A stretch of 64,000 nt of DNA, from positions 60,988,968-61,052,967 of the forward strand of contig OW799234.1 of assembly GCA_941918925.1 (NCBI GenBank), read 5' to 3'. Under the pieces are notes generated by a model. The model ran no database searches. It was not told where the DNA came from and worked only from the letters and a program-made list of their open reading frames with translations. Numbering within the stretch: position 1 is the first letter of the stretch; each line of letters begins with the position of its first letter. Origin of the DNA: Phyto melanocephala (lineage: Eukaryota > Arthropoda > Insecta > Diptera > Rhinophoridae). The position numbers were made by a program, and so were the translations under genes. Positions 36,246-48,925 of the stretch are shown here, piece by piece.

Positions 36246-38032
36246 TAGGGTGATCGACTCGGTTTTACAACCGGTGGAGAACCCGGTTTCTTCCTTTTTT
36301 AGCTGGCGGTTTTTTCTAAATGTTGATTTTTCGAAAATCGAATACGCCGGTTTTTTATCCGAAAAAGCCGGTTTTTTTGTTTTTTAAAGTTTATTTTCAT
36401 ATATCTTTGTAACCAGTCGTACTATAGTATATTTAGAACGCTAAAAGTTTCCAAAAATCAGAAAATAAAAACTATTAAATATTCTTCCATAATATTGTAA
36501 GAAATTTATTTGTTGTTTAAAAAACAAATGTAAAATAAGAAAAATAATTAAGCTTTAATATTATTTTTTTTATAGGATATAAACCTAAAGTTAAAAGTTA
36601 AAGGTAATTGAAGCATAAACTTAGCTGATCGATCACTTTTAAATAAAAAGTTTAGTTACAATAAAGAAGAACCAATAATCTCTCTTTCCAGATCCTAATT
36701 TTAATTAATGACATTGAGTGTCTGTCAACTTAAGTTTCAATTAAACCATCGAACGAACTAGTTTATGCCTATATTTGTATGTCTGTCAGGGGTATAAGAA
36801 ATAATTTTTAAATTGAAAATGTATTTCATATTGCAGAAATAATTTCAAACAAAATACGTTAGTGCATATTAGTTTAAAAGATCTATTTAACATTTAAAAA
36901 ATTTACAGAAGGAGTTATAAAAAGTTTTATTTATTTATTTATTAATTTATTGTATTTATTTATTTTACTTGTAAAGAGTACCTTTTGTCTTTAAACTCAA
37001 CTAAACCAAAAACCAAATTACTCAACTGCATTCATGACAGTTATTGCGTTATTGCGTAATTATGCAGCCAAACGTATATAAACTGTAAAAATTTCATATT
37101 TATATATAAACTAGAAAAACCCGGCGCGCGTTGCTACGCCCCTTAATGAATCAAAATGCATTCTGAATTTTAATTGAATATCAAGTGCAAAAACCTAAAA
37201 ATTATAACTTTTTTAATGGGCGTGGCACTCCCCACTTTTTTAATCACGGAACTGTATAGTCATGACAGCTCAATATGTGTGTGCAAAGTTTCAGAAAAAT
37301 CGGTGAAGTTCAAGTAGCTGAAAATTATAACTTTTTTTATGGGCGTGGCACTGCCCACTTTTCTAATCACAAAATTGTAAAATCATGACAGCTCAATATG
37401 TGTGCAAAGTTTCAGAAAAATCGGTCCAGTGCAAGTACCTCAAAATTACAACTTTTTTTTATGGGCGTGGACCTGCCCACTTTTTAAATCACGAAATTAT
37501 AAAGTCATGACAGCTCAATATGTGTGCAAAGTTTCAAAAAAATCAGTCCAGTGCAAGTACCTCAAAATTAAAACTTTTTTAGGGGCGTGGCCCCGCCCAC
37601 TTTTATTATTACGAAATTATTTAGTCATGACAGCTCGATATGTGTGCAAAGTTTCAGAAAAATCGGTCAAGTGCAAGTAGATAAAACTGATAACTAATTT
37701 TTTATGGGCGTGGCCCCGCCCACTTTTTTCACCCATAAACACTCCCTGGTATGTGTACAACAACTCACCAAAGTTTGAGCCCGATCGGTTTTACAGTTTC
37801 GGAGTCTATAGCTAACACACACAGAGTTTCACTTTTATATATATAGATTGAACTATAATCTTTTTTTTACAATATTTTTTAATTTTTACTTTAAATATTA
37901 TATTTTATATATTCGAACCGGTTAACCGGTTTTATCTCAATTTTCAACATAGCAAACGTTTTTTTTTAAATTTTAAGTTTCAAACTATTTGAAAACCGGT
38001 TTCTTAAAAAAGTCGAATAATCGATCACCCTA
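36246..38032. mobile_element. hAT-type element with exact 8-bp TSD, host of a Helitron
   Basis: Ends TAGGGTGATCGA / TCGATCACCCTA, flanked by ATAAGCAT at 36238-36245 and 38033-38040. AACCGG words cluster near both ends. Without the nested Helitron (37111-37847) it is about 1,050 bp; no transposase frame is visible. Confidence 0.85.
37111..37847 (-). mobile_element. Non-autonomous Helitron, copy H1
   Basis: On the - strand it begins TCTATATATATAAAAGTGAA after A and ends GCGCGCCGGGTTTTTCTAG before T, the TC...CTAG ends and A|T insertion site of Helitrons. Contains about four ~121-bp tandem units with TGGGCGTGGC and AAACTTTGCACAC. Confidence 0.8.
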
Positions 38033-38049
38033 ATAAGCATTCAATTATT

Positions 38050-38760
38050 TATTAAAGTAAAAATTAATATTGTAAATTTGAATGGTTATTTACGTCTCTT
38101 TCGTAAAATATTTTTCCAATGTAAACATACATACATACAAACCCTAAGCTAAAGTTGTAATGAATTCAAAAAATTTCATACTCTATTAGTGAAACAAATA
38201 TTTGTAAAGAAAACTCATAAGACAACATCATTTTCTGTATGTGTTTTTCAATAATTATCTTAAATTCTGCAAATTTGTTTAAAAAAATTATTATAATTTA
38301 AAAAAAAAAAAATATATATTTTTGTATGCTTTTCAAGACACCACTATCAAGTACATACCTTTAGTTCCTACAAAAGACTAAATAAAAAACAAATTACTTG
38401 GAAAACAACAACTAAAAGAACGAAATGAGAAATTAACATTAAACCGAAATATTTATATGAAAAATTCTGTAACTTAAAACAAAATAACAACAAAATTCAT
38501 TCATGCACAGATGATAGGAACGAACAAAAAAACGACGAAAGTAGAATGATAGAAAAAAAATTTGTAAACGAAAAATGTGGGTGAATAGCACAATCAGCTG
38601 TAATGTATGTACACATGTACGTAGAAATAGAAATGGCAAACATTTACCATAACGAAAAAGGGGATACAAGGAAAATTAAAAATAAAACGAAAAAAGAAAA
38701 AAAAACCAAAAAAAAGAAAAACATAAAAGGAGCCTAGAGGGACACATTTAGGAGAGAATA
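38050..38760. other. AT-rich non-coding stretch
   Basis: No gene; - strand frames here are low-complexity Phe/Leu-rich chance frames. Confidence 0.35.
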
Positions 38761-38767
38761 ACACCAG

Positions 38768-38945
38768 AGTACACTTATACAAGGTGGCTGTGCCAGCTCA
38801 GCGGACTATTTTTTTGTGTTCTGGAGTATGTCAAACTACATATTAAAAAAAATGATTTCAACTCCGGAAATTGTCAAACTCCATACATAAAAAAAGAGAG
38901 ACAAAAATTGCTCTCCTTTACGCTATCACCTTATGTAATTACACC
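38768..38945. mobile_element. Small MITE (ACTTATACAAGGTG family), copy B
   Basis: GTACACTTATACAAGGTGGC to CACCTTATGTAATTACACC, same interior as 17721-17894. Confidence 0.6.
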
Positions 38946-39762
38946 ATGAATAAAACCTACAAAAGGCTCTTGTTCTTTTGCCCAGTTTCTCAACCGAGCT
39001 AGGCATCCGCCCAATTTATATTTATTTAGAAGGTGGTGCCGACATTCAAGAAAATTATTGTTTTGTATGTCAAAATTCATATACATATATGTACACACAC
39101 ACATACATACATATATAGGAGCCGAACTAACATTGTCTTTTATGATTACACAATACATAAATCTGTTTTAAAATATTTTATACATAAATATTAAAAATAA
39201 AAAAAGTAAAATATTAGATACATTTTAGAAAAGTTCCTGTAATAGTGTATACAATTCAAATCAAAATAATAATGTTGCCATGACAAAAGTAAAGGCAGAA
39301 ATTTTGTAGAACAACTTAATATTGTTGTTATTGTTTATTTTGTGTGAAAATACGAAAAAGTAAAACCCGATTACATGTGCCTATTAGGGGGTTGAAAAAT
39401 CAAACACGCACACAGTCATTTCATGGTAAATAATGGGATTTTTGTAACAGCGTTGTTAATTCTGTGATTATAGGGAATGTTGTTAGCGATTTTTTAAAAT
39501 TTTTTACGCAGAATAATATTGAATTTATTCACTATATGAAATATTTAGTTTAATATTTTCCATCAATTCGCCTTTTTATAAAGTCATGTGTGTCCCTTTT
39601 ATGAGGTAGTTTTAAATACGTTTTTAAATTCTAGCGTCCTTTTAAGTAGCGAAATAAGGCAAAACTAGAATCAACGTTCATGAAAAAATGTTTCAAGTCT
39701 TTAGTTATTATTATATAATTATTATTATTATATATATTATTATATTGAGTTATTTTTTTATA

Positions 39763-40138
39763 CTTTTCACACAGTGGAAAAGGGTATAAATAGGTTTGTC
39801 ATTCCGTGTGAAATTTCTACAATTTTCATTTCCGAGCCCATAAAGTATACATTTTCTGAAAGCTTATGAATAGGGGAGTCGATTAAGCTCTGTCAGTATG
39901 TCCGTGTGTATGTTGAAATCAACTTTTTGAAGCCCCTCGACATCTCCTGGACCAGAATGAGGTAATAAAATATCGGAAATATTTGAGAGCCGATCGGTAT
40001 TAAAAATTAGAAACATCGGTACATAAACAGCTGAGATATGAGCAAAAAACCACAACTACCTCGTTTCTTTTTCTACAGCAACAATATACAACACATACTT
40101 ACAAACGTGGTATACTGGTTAGAGTAAACATGGCATTT
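39763..40138 (+). mobile_element. INE-like element, 3' truncated
   Basis: TATACTTTTCACACAGTGG hairpin start, CATTTCCGAGCCCATAAAG, TCAGTATGTCCGTGTGTATG, then the tRNA-like GTATACTGGTTAGAG; ends there. Flanked by (ATT)n at 39710-39745. Confidence 0.6.
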
Positions 40139-40200
40139 GGTTGGTATTAAACAAAACTGCTATTTCTGAATTAAAAACTTTTTGCTCAACTTTAAAGATA

Positions 40201-40441
40201 TATATCGTTGGTCACAAGTAGAAAGGTCCTAACTCAAATATTTGTAACTTTACAGGGGAGCATAAAAACGAAATAAAAACTTTATTATTTAAATTGTTTA
40301 GTAAAAATGCTTGTATAACTGTTATTTTTGCATTAATTTTTTGTGTCGAGGTGTTTTTTTGTGAAAGGAATTGAAATCACTGAAAAACTCAATTTCGCAA
40401 GAATTACCAGTTAGGACCTTTCTACATGTGACCATCGATAT
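40201..40441. mobile_element. Palindrome-ended MITE (CGATGGTCACAAGTAG family), copy 2
   Basis: Ends TATCGTTGGTCACAAGTAG and CTACATGTGACCATCGATA, with the common TTTGTGTCGAGGTG interior. About 240 bp. Confidence 0.65.
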
Positions 40442-40823
40442 GTAGTGCAAGGTTTAAAAATCATGCAGCTAATGATACAATATTTTAAAAAATGTTCATA
40501 ATTTTTTAAAGTTATGACTTTATGAAAATACGACTTTAGGAGTTCTTGTGAGTTAACCAGAAACTAAAACCTTTGTCTTTTTATGATTTTGTTATATGTA
40601 GTGCGCTAGTAACTAATTAATAAGTGACTGTTTTTTAACTGACAAAAAAATGTAACAAGAAGTGACTCTTGAGTGAGTCACTTTATCCAGAGCGAGAGAA
40701 GTTCAACTAATGAAGTCGAAACTATTCAGCAGACATTATGATAAATAAGTCAGAAATTCATCAATATGAATTTTTGCCGATACGATACCGATACGCGTAA
40801 TGAGTTTAAATACAAGATTAAAC

Positions 40824-42430
40824 AAGGGAGGGTGCTATATTCGACCGTGCCGATTATGATAATACCCTTTATTGCAATGTTCATACCACATCGTATCGTA
40901 TATTATATGTCATCTTATAATTTCCGACGTTATCTTTGATTTTGAATTTTTACATAGTTGTCTACATTCTAATGGTTGGTCCACCACCACGTTAATTGTG
41001 AGTCACACCTTAACGTCGAGTTTTTTGCCCAACTTTAATATTTCTTTGTTTCAGTGTTTGACAAATTTAACCATAGAAAGGTACAAAATTGAGGAGAGCG
41101 TTAAAATTCTTAGCCCTCAACGAAAATGAACGTCTGTAAGAAAAGTGAAAACACCAGTTCGTTTAGCGTAAAATATTGTTGTTGTTCGCTATAGTGTGGC
41201 AGAAGAACCGTAAACCTTGACTAGTGCCCAACAATCGAACATCACTGCTATGAATTTTGAATAAGATTTAAATTTACACGTTTACAAGATTAAATTGACT
41301 AGAGAATTGTGACTTTACAAATAAAATCATCTTCAGCGACGAGGCACACTGTCACTTCAGTGGATTTGTTAACAAGCAGAATTGCCCCATTCGGGCAAAT
41401 AATTGTTAAAAAGCCTATGCTTTCACAAAGACTGACTATTTGATGCGGTTTATGGGCTAGCGGCATCACCGTACCATACTTCTTTGAAAATTAATTGGAC
41501 TATATGTGATTCTGACAGAATGGTGCAAATTGTAACACAGCCAACGAAAAAATTACTGTTTTGCGCAAAAAATTCAATGGTTGTGTTATCTCAAGTCGTG
41601 GGGATGTTAATTGGCCGCAACGATCATGTGATTAACACCGTTGGACTTTTTTCTTTCTTCTGTTTAAAAGAAAAAGTCTACGTTAATAAGTCAAGAACAA
41701 TTTAAGAGCTAAAGGATGTGATAATTTGGCACATTGACGATATTTAATCTCAATTATCTCTCAGTGACATTGAAAATATGGACCAAGGGAATAGAAGTAT
41801 GTCATCGAAGCCGTAGCGTAGTCATAGATCGTTCTAACATAATAAAACTTGTTAGATAATTCTCTGAAAACTTTGTCTTATTCACAATTAACATTGTGCA
41901 TTTTGTTTGGGCCACCCTGCATTAGTTAAGACCTTTCATTTGATACCAACGTTGATGGGGATGAAAAAATATCTGCCGTTTGGTTTCGGACGCCACCTTC
42001 AAATTTTGGATTTAACACTTTTGCATAGTTAACTGTACTCTACTGTTAAAGCCTTCTTATTTAAAAACTTATATTTTTAAATACTAGACTTGATCCAAAT
42101 GTATTTTGTAGTGATCGTCATCGTGGATTTTAGTTTTTTATAGCGTATTATATTTTGCAAGTCAAGCTATTTTATTTGATACCCGTACTGTCTCTGTCGA
42201 TTATAGAGAAGCTAAAAAAAATTGATTTTGGTTTGTAAATTTAAGGAAAAACACTGAAGCAGTTGTATTTTCGTGCTTATATCTTAGATTGTTTCAAACC
42301 GATTCGTCAGTTTTCCTCAGAAATAATTTTCGGCTTGTAATTTGTGTCTTTAGCATGATCAACTGTTATTTAGAAGCTTAGGAAACTTTTAAGAGTTAAA
42401 AGAAATATATATAAGTATGTTCCTGCAAAT
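40824..42430 (-). mobile_element. INE-like element split by a mariner
   Basis: Left end has the decayed hairpin (TTCGACCGTGCCGAT). The sequence TTTTTACATAGTTG...TACATTCTA breaks at 40971 and resumes at 41923 with TTAGTTAAGACC and TTTCATTTGATACC, matching the continuous order in the 58.4-59.4 kb copy. Confidence 0.6.
40972..41922 (+). mobile_element. Mariner-type element, 951 bp, TA duplication, dead
   Basis: TA flanks at 40970-40971 and 41923-41924. The interior reads FSDEAHCHFSGFVNKQNCPI and, later, QRKNYCFAQKIQWLCYL and SxxxTPLDFF-like blocks with many stops and shifts, typical of an old mariner-like DDE transposase. Related to 57600-58365. Confidence 0.75.
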
Positions 42431-42704
42431 AATTTTTACTAATAGTTTTTCTGATTTATTCAAAAGTGTTTACGAATATCTTCAGTTATATTATCTGTGT
42501 CGAAAAGGAAAAACTGATAAAGTCAACATAAGCTAAAATTGCAATAATATCACCCGGGATTCAAAATTACCCTCAGGAAAATTTTCAACTATTTTGGGCA
42601 ACTTAACACGAGAGCGTAATATTCTTTTAAAGAATAATATCATTTAGTATAACAAATTACTTTAACCTATAATTTAGCTAAAAAAACGAAAATGAATTTG
42701 CTAT

Positions 42705-42860
42705 TTAATTTGCGAAGCGCAGAATTTATATAATAGTCTTTATTTTGAGGGAAATAAATTTTTCAAAATTAACTCATAAATTTAAAAGTGCTCTCCTGAC
42801 ATACCATAAAAACAGACATAAGCAGCTTTACCTTATTGCCATAGATTAAAAATAGTAACA
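42705..42860. repeat. Dispersed repeat shared with 8300-8440
   Basis: See the 8300 copy; same order of words with about a quarter of the bases changed. Family unknown. Confidence 0.4.
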
Positions 42861-43293
42861 AACATGTGTCTTAAAATTGCCGTAGGGCTAAAAAATTTTA
42901 ATTTTTTGGTACAAATTTTATTATAAATATTTCGTCAATTTTGATGGGTTTGTTATGGTTTCTACAATAAAATTTTTAAAGTCTTTAAAATAAAAAAATC
43001 ACGTGTCACAATGTTGTAATGGCTTTGCTTTCTTCGAAGTTAATTAAAAAGTTAAGCTTTTACTGTTACTTGTTGTTGTATTTAGCACACGTCTCTATAT
43101 CTGTAGCATGATTAGAAATACCCACAGAGTCAAATCAAAGGCATAAGAGCGACTCGATTTTTTAATATGTTGAAACGTATGAAAAGTTAAAGGAAATAAT
43201 TTAATTATTCTATTTCAATTTTTGCTTATATATACATCATATATTCAAAATAGTTAAGCAGTTTTAAAAACAGAACTACCGATACAATAATAA

Positions 43294-44095
43294 ACAAGAA
43301 AGAGCGCTATTTCGGCCTTGCCGAATCCTATATACCCTTCACAACGTGTAGTCATGCAATAACAGTAGTTTGTATCACCATTCATCCCATATGAAATACG
43401 TACATACATACATACATACATATAAAAAACATACATATATAAAAACATCCAATTGTAAAATTATAAATTTACGTATGTATGTTAATAAAAATAAAAAAAA
43501 AATTTAAAAAAAAATTTAAAAAAATAGTATTAAAAAAAAATTAAATTAAAATGTATATAATAAATATAAAACAAAAACAAAAAAAAAAATAAATAAAAAA
43601 AAATTAAAAAAAATATAAAAAAAAATTAAAAATAAATAAAAATATAAATAATGTATTAAATAAAAAATAAAAAAAAAATTTTAAAAAAAAATATAAAAAA
43701 TTTTTTTTTGGGCTCAGCTGGGATTTGATGCCACGTTTACTCTAACCAGTATACACGTTTGTATGTATGTATGTTTTTGTTGTAATGTTGTTTTTGTGAA
43801 AAAAAGATCGAAGTGGTCGTGGGTTTTTGCTCATATACCAGTTGTTTATGTACCGATGTTTCTGATGTTCAATACTGATCTACTCCCGAATATTTCTGAT
43901 ATTTTAATACCTCACTCGGGTTCAAGCAATGTCAGGGGGCTTCAAAAAGTTGATTTCAACAAACACACGGACAGACGGTCAGAAGGACAGACTGACAGAG
44001 TTTAATCGACTACCCTATTAATAAGCTTTCAGGGGTCGGAAATGAAAATTGTAGAAATTTCACCCTTTTTCACTGTGTGATGGGCAAAAAATTTT
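43294..44095 (-). mobile_element. INE-like element
   Basis: Standard layout: hairpin end (TTCGGCCTTGCCGAA), A-rich core 43480-43710, tRNA-like segment 43713-43757, GGACAGACGG run, ACACAGTG right end. Confidence 0.7.
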
Positions 44096-44109
44096 TGTCT
44101 TAATTGGAA

Positions 44110-44462
44110 TTCGAACCTACGTTCATCCTGTTTATATTGGTGTAAAAAGACGAGGTGGTCTAGGTTTTTCCATCATATCTCAGTTCTTTATAAAGCGATT
44201 TTTTTTTATTTCCAATACCTAATCTGCTCCCGAATATTTTTGATATTTTGGTACCTTACACGGTTCTTGGAAATGTCGGAGGGGGAGGGGTCTTCAAAAA
44301 GTTGATTTCAACATACACACGGACAGACGAATAATGCTTAATCGACTCTCCTAATCATTAGCTTTGAGAAAATATATACTTTATGGGGTCGGAAATGAAA
44401 ACTGTAGAAATTTCACACGTAATGACAAACCTATATATACCCTCACTGTGAAGGGTATAATA
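44110..44462 (-). mobile_element. INE-like fragment in tandem with the previous copy
   Basis: Begins at a B-box-like GGAATTCGAACCTACG and keeps the outer half through ACTTTATGGGGTCGG to GTGAAGGGTATAA. The hairpin half is missing. Confidence 0.55.
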
Positions 44463-44718
44463 ACGTATCGCATTTATATCGTTATCGGATGCATACCTAA
44501 AATGGAAGAAAATTTTAACAACTTTCACTGGTGTATATTTAGCTTTTAAAGGATAAAAAAGATAAAATAAATTTTAAGAAAATAATAAAAATGTATTGAA
44601 CATAAAGTTTTATAATCCTGACAAAAAACGCTCTTACAGATTTTGGCGCTTTTGGATATTTAAAAGTTGGTGAAACTGTTTCAAAGTTTTTGTGGTTGTA
44701 ATTTTTGTAGTGTTAGTA

Positions 44719-44745
44719 GAGAGAGAGAGAGAGAGAGTGAGAGAA
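44719..44745. repeat. (GA)n tract
   Basis: About 12 GA units, 50-70 bases upstream of an initiator-like TCAGTC. GA tracts are bound by GAGA factor at many fly promoters; here this is only suggestive. Confidence 0.6.
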
Positions 44746-44779
44746 ATAGATATAAACGAAAGCATGTTTAATATGAGTG

Positions 44780-44880
44780 TCTTATAATCAGTCAAAAAAT
44801 TTCGTCTACCTATTGTTCAGACAAGGCTTTGACTTTCGTCTTGACGGCGGGCGTCCTTGTCGTGCGTGCGTGTATATTAT
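44780..44880 (+). promoter_or_regulatory. Possible core promoter of an unseen transcript
   Basis: AATCAGTCAA matches the fly initiator (A+1 at 44790) and AGACA at 44819 resembles a downstream promoter element, two bases off the strict spacing. It is followed by an unusually GC-rich patch (CTTGACGGCGGGCGTCC). No coding exon was found downstream in the window. Confidence 0.25.
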
Positions 44881-44889
44881 TTTTTTAAA

Positions 44890-45510
44890 CGCAATGTACC
44901 GTTAAAACGTTTTGTGCAATTAAAAAAAAAAAACAATCAAAATAAGAAAAAAGTTATTAATTTTAATTAAACTTATTTCGCAAAAAACCTTACTTTTCGG
45001 TAACAAAAATATCTGAAGTTCTCATTGAAAAAGTATAACAAAAAAGTGTTTTAAAATATAGGTTAGTTATCAGAAAAGTGTGCAAAACAATACTATAAGC
45101 TACTTAACTTACGGTAAAGAAAAAAAAAGTAGTAATTGTGGAAAAATTTATTTTTTTCTGCAATAAAGTTTTCCCTGTATACACAAAAATAAATAAAATA
45201 AAACAAACACTCACATACATTTAATACGAGTAAAATATTTTTTATTCCTAAAATTTGTTGTTAAATTTTGTACCAGTAAGAAAATTTGCTATAAAAAAAG
45301 CAACGTTGTGTGTTAAAATTTTCTAATATGCGCATAATTAATTTACACAAATTTTTTTCAAGTTTTCTGAAAAAAAAAAACAGAATCTGGTTGTCATCTA
45401 ACGCAATGCGTCGTTGAATGTTTTCGTATTAGATTTGTGTGCATGCTACCAGACTGTTTAAAAATAAATTCATATAAAAAATATAAACTTAATGTTTAGT
45501 AACATCTTAG
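44890..45510. other. AT-rich non-coding stretch
   Basis: No exon seen; could be 5' UTR or intron if the promoter at 44.8 kb is real. Confidence 0.3.
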
Positions 45511-45514
45511 AAGA

Positions 45515-45835
45515 AGAGGGTATATTAAAGTTTTTCATTCCATTTATTATTTCTACAGTATTCATTTGCGACTCCTCGTCTGTTCCTCCGAGTGAGCGTT
45601 GAAATCAACTTTTTGAATTCCACATATGTCCCACGGACTCGTATATAGTATAAATTTTTTATAAATACTTTAAAAAATTTCGGTATTATGTATCTAGTGT
45701 GAGGTTATTCGTTTGTTAAGCAAGAAGGTGTAATCTGCAAAACAAGCAACTTATATGTACATACATACCTATAGTTGCGTATATACACATTTGTCAAGGG
45801 TATATTAAGATTTGGTACAGCGGAATATAGATTTC
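45515..45835 (+). mobile_element. INE-like element, short and diverged
   Basis: GAGGGTATATTAAAG, TTTTTCATTCC, CTGTTCCTCCGAGTGAGCG, then AAGGGTATATTAAGATTTGG and a decayed hairpin. Confidence 0.5.
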
Positions 45836-45849
45836 TACCGATTTGGGTG

Positions 45850-46820
45850 AAACTTTCAACTTAAGAAAGTACAGGAAGACACATTGTTTATATATATATA
45901 TGAATATATAAGATCCTTTAACTTGCGCTTGTAAAATAATGATAAACTCTAGACCCTATAGAATACCTAAGTGAACTCTTTGTTAAACACAGAGCTTAAT
46001 AATATAAAGTAGATACTTGTATTGGATTTCAAAATTAGTTTCATCTTTGTTGTAAAAAATTTGCGATTCATATAGTATCGAAAGGTTATTCGGTCCTAGT
46101 ATACGTAGTTAACAGTAATGGTCTTACTAACGTAGCGTTGTGTCAAATGTAAAAGAATATTTATGAAATATTAAAAAAAAAATTACTAAATTTAATTTAA
46201 GTAAATTTTGTATTTTTTTCGCTTGTTATATAAACTGACGACAATGTGCGTAGTTGTGTATGCAACGCCACCTGGTGAAGCTAGTATTGCTTTTCGTTAC
46301 TGCACCTTCGCCCCGTTATTTAAGTCAAATCTTATTCAAAATTAAGGTTAGTTTTAATACGCTTTGAAGTATATTTTACGAAATAAAAACACTGTTTATG
46401 CTTATTTACTTTGGGTTCTGTCTTAGTTCAAGTTAAATACAATTCAAGTGAAAAATAATTCAAGTTGAAATTAGCTAAAGTTCGCGTCCTCTCTACAGAA
46501 TACCATTAAATTTTCTTTTCAATGGAAGAAACAATTAAGTAAAAAATTTTTGTTTATCAATTTTTAATTGACAACAAATTTGCAAAGCCTGCAGATATTT
46601 TGCAGACTATTAGGTTAAATCAATGTAACATACAAAAATGTACATTTGTGAGATTTTTTTTAATTGGAAATTAGCGACGTCAGCTGATCATACTGCCTTT
46701 ATTTTTTAGCTTAACATTTTACACAAAATTTTCTTTTTTTTTAGTAAAGTGAATTCATTAAAACATCAAACAAAATGGTTGTTATTGCGTATAATGAAGT
46801 TACTACTGCAAGGAGCATAT
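45850..46820. other. Unassigned non-coding stretch
   Basis: 46225-46310 is GC-richer (GCAACGCCACCTGGTGAAGC) and may be a remnant of a mobile element. No gene seen. Confidence 0.3.
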
Positions 46821-46826
46821 CCTTGT

Positions 46827-47035
46827 TTAGAAGTAGAAAGGCCCTAAATCAAATAATTGTAACTTTACAGGAAACGTTAAAAACGTAATAGAAACTGTCT
46901 TATAATAATGTAACCTCCTTTGTATAACTGTTGTTTTTTAAACTATTGCTCTAAATTTTTGTGTCGAGGTGAAATTGTGTAAAATGTATTGGAATCACTG
47001 AAAAACTAAATTTCGTAAAAAACACGATTAAATTT
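46827..47035. mobile_element. Palindrome-ended MITE (CGATGGTCACAAGTAG family), copy 3, right end lost
   Basis: GAAGTAGAAAGGCCCTAAATC, TAATTGTAACTTTACAGG and TTTTTGTGTCGAGGTG agree with the family; the right inverted end is degraded. Confidence 0.5.
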
Positions 47036-47039
47036 AGAC

Positions 47040-48365
47040 ACAGCTAAATGAAAAAAAATATTTAAACAATAAATGCTGCGATATGAAACAGAGATTTTTT
47101 AGGAAATAATACAAAACTAATACGTTTTGCATAAAATTGCGAAATCTGTAAGAACAAATATATATATTTATGCACATACAAAAAGTAAAGAATAAGCACA
47201 TATAATAAAAAAAAAGAAAAAAATAAGGTTTTAAGATGTTTTTTATTTCATCATTGCTATTTCAAATTCATCTGGCATCTCATATTTTGGTTTTATTTTC
47301 ATTTGATTTTTTTCCCGTTAAAACACAAATCCACTTATACTTGTTAAAGAGAGTATTAGAGTGGGAGTATGTTGTTCTCACTAATTCTAATATTGTTGCT
47401 GTTTTGCATTGGCTCCACATTTTCGTTTTTTGGGGGTGGTATTTAGTTGTAATTTCCTATTTTTTTCCACTATGCACGAGTTTGGAAAAATTATATCTCT
47501 ATATTTTATTTTTCTCTTTAGTTGGAAATTTTGTTGTTATTTATAATTTTATTATGCCGTTTTTATACACAATAAAAGAAATGTTATTTTTTTTTTGGAG
47601 AAGAAAAAATTCAACATACATAAACTCAACGTGAATAAAAAGTTTTTTCAAAACTTTTAATTGTAATAAAATTTTTTAGCTGCTGCTATTGTTGTTTTCG
47701 CTATTATTTTGTAAACTTGTTTTTGTTTTATTTTATTTTGCTAGTTATCCCTTTTGTTTGTTCTTTTTTATTTTTTTATATTTTTTGCTGGTTGCTGAGA
47801 GGAGGTTGTGCTGGAGTACATGGCAAGGTCGTTTCAAATATTTAGACTTTTCCTTGTTCTTGTGCTGACTGTCTGTCCGTATGACTGACTATCTAGTGTT
47901 AATACATACATTCATATGAACATATGTTACTGTGCTTTTAATATTGTTACGAGCATCCAAAAAAATATGTACCATGAAATTAAGTCTTTTCTTTTAATTT
48001 CGCTTTCATTTTAATATCCAAACATAAATATGTATGTATGTTTGCTAAAATATTTTTTAATAATTTAAGCTTAGAAATTCAAGGAATTACTTTTTCTACA
48101 GGAGCACTTTTAATTAAAATTTCCTATATTTTAGCAATACTCTTTAGTTATATAGTAGTATTATTTGTGAAATTTCTAAATATTTATAGAAATTTTTCTT
48201 TTAATTTTTTTATTGGAAAATATTTCTATTACTCTTTACTAAGAGTTATCAAGATATTTGACATGTTATTCAAATGATAGCTTAGTTTTTACTTTAAGGC
48301 CTTATCACAAGGTCTGTTGCTGCTAATAGTATGTTTGCTAAACCTTCAAGGTTTATCAAATTTCT
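47040..48365. other. T-rich stretch with hydrophobic chance frames
   Basis: Frames at 47236-47634 (132 codons) and 48038-48277 (79 codons) encode Phe/Leu/Ile/Tyr-rich sequence. I judge them products of T-rich DNA, with no splice or family support. Confidence 0.35.
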
Positions 48366-48367
48366 TA

Positions 48368-48882
48368 TTATACCCTTCACCTGTGGTGCACTAGGGTATA
48401 CATAGCTTTGTCATTCCGTTTGTAATTTCTACAATTTTTATTTCCGACCCCATAAAGTATATATTTTCTGAAAGCTTATGAATAGAGGATTCGAATCAGC
48501 CCTGACCGTCTGTCCGTCTGCACGTCTGTCCGTGTGTTGGTTGAAATCAACTTTAAGAAGCAACTATATGTTCCTCAGATCTGTATATGGTATCAATCTC
48601 TTGGAAATATCCAAGAATGAATCGCTATTGAAATTCAGCATAATCGTCCTATAACTTTCTGAGATATGAGCAAAAAACTACACAATTACAACAACAACAT
48701 ACATACATAAATACATGTAAAAAACATACAAAAAAAATACTTAAAAAAAAAAAATAATAAAAAAAATTCCAATAAAAAATTTAAAAAAAAAAATTAAAAA
48801 AAATGGAAAAAAATGTACAAAAAAATATAAAAAAAAATAAAAAAATATTAATAGTATCTATATATATAAAAGTGAAACTCTG

Positions 48883-48925
<43 letters not shown>

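Larger units (their letters stand above)
35746..38048. mobile_element. TIR element ATACCCTGTTCA with an hAT insertion at its right end
   Basis: Left end ATACCCTGTTCAGAC at about 35746; right end TGAACAGGGTAT at 36229-36240. The hAT-type element inserted immediately at this right border. Own length about 495 bp. Target duplication not resolved. Confidence 0.5.

Noticed and set aside
37402..37680. 92-codon frame with internally repeated residues
   Set aside because: Produced by the ~121-bp tandem units of a Helitron, also seen at 52.8-53.6 kb.
47236..48277. Two hydrophobic frames that could be membrane proteins
   Set aside because: Phe/Leu/Ile/Tyr content follows from T-rich DNA; no family motif or splice context.
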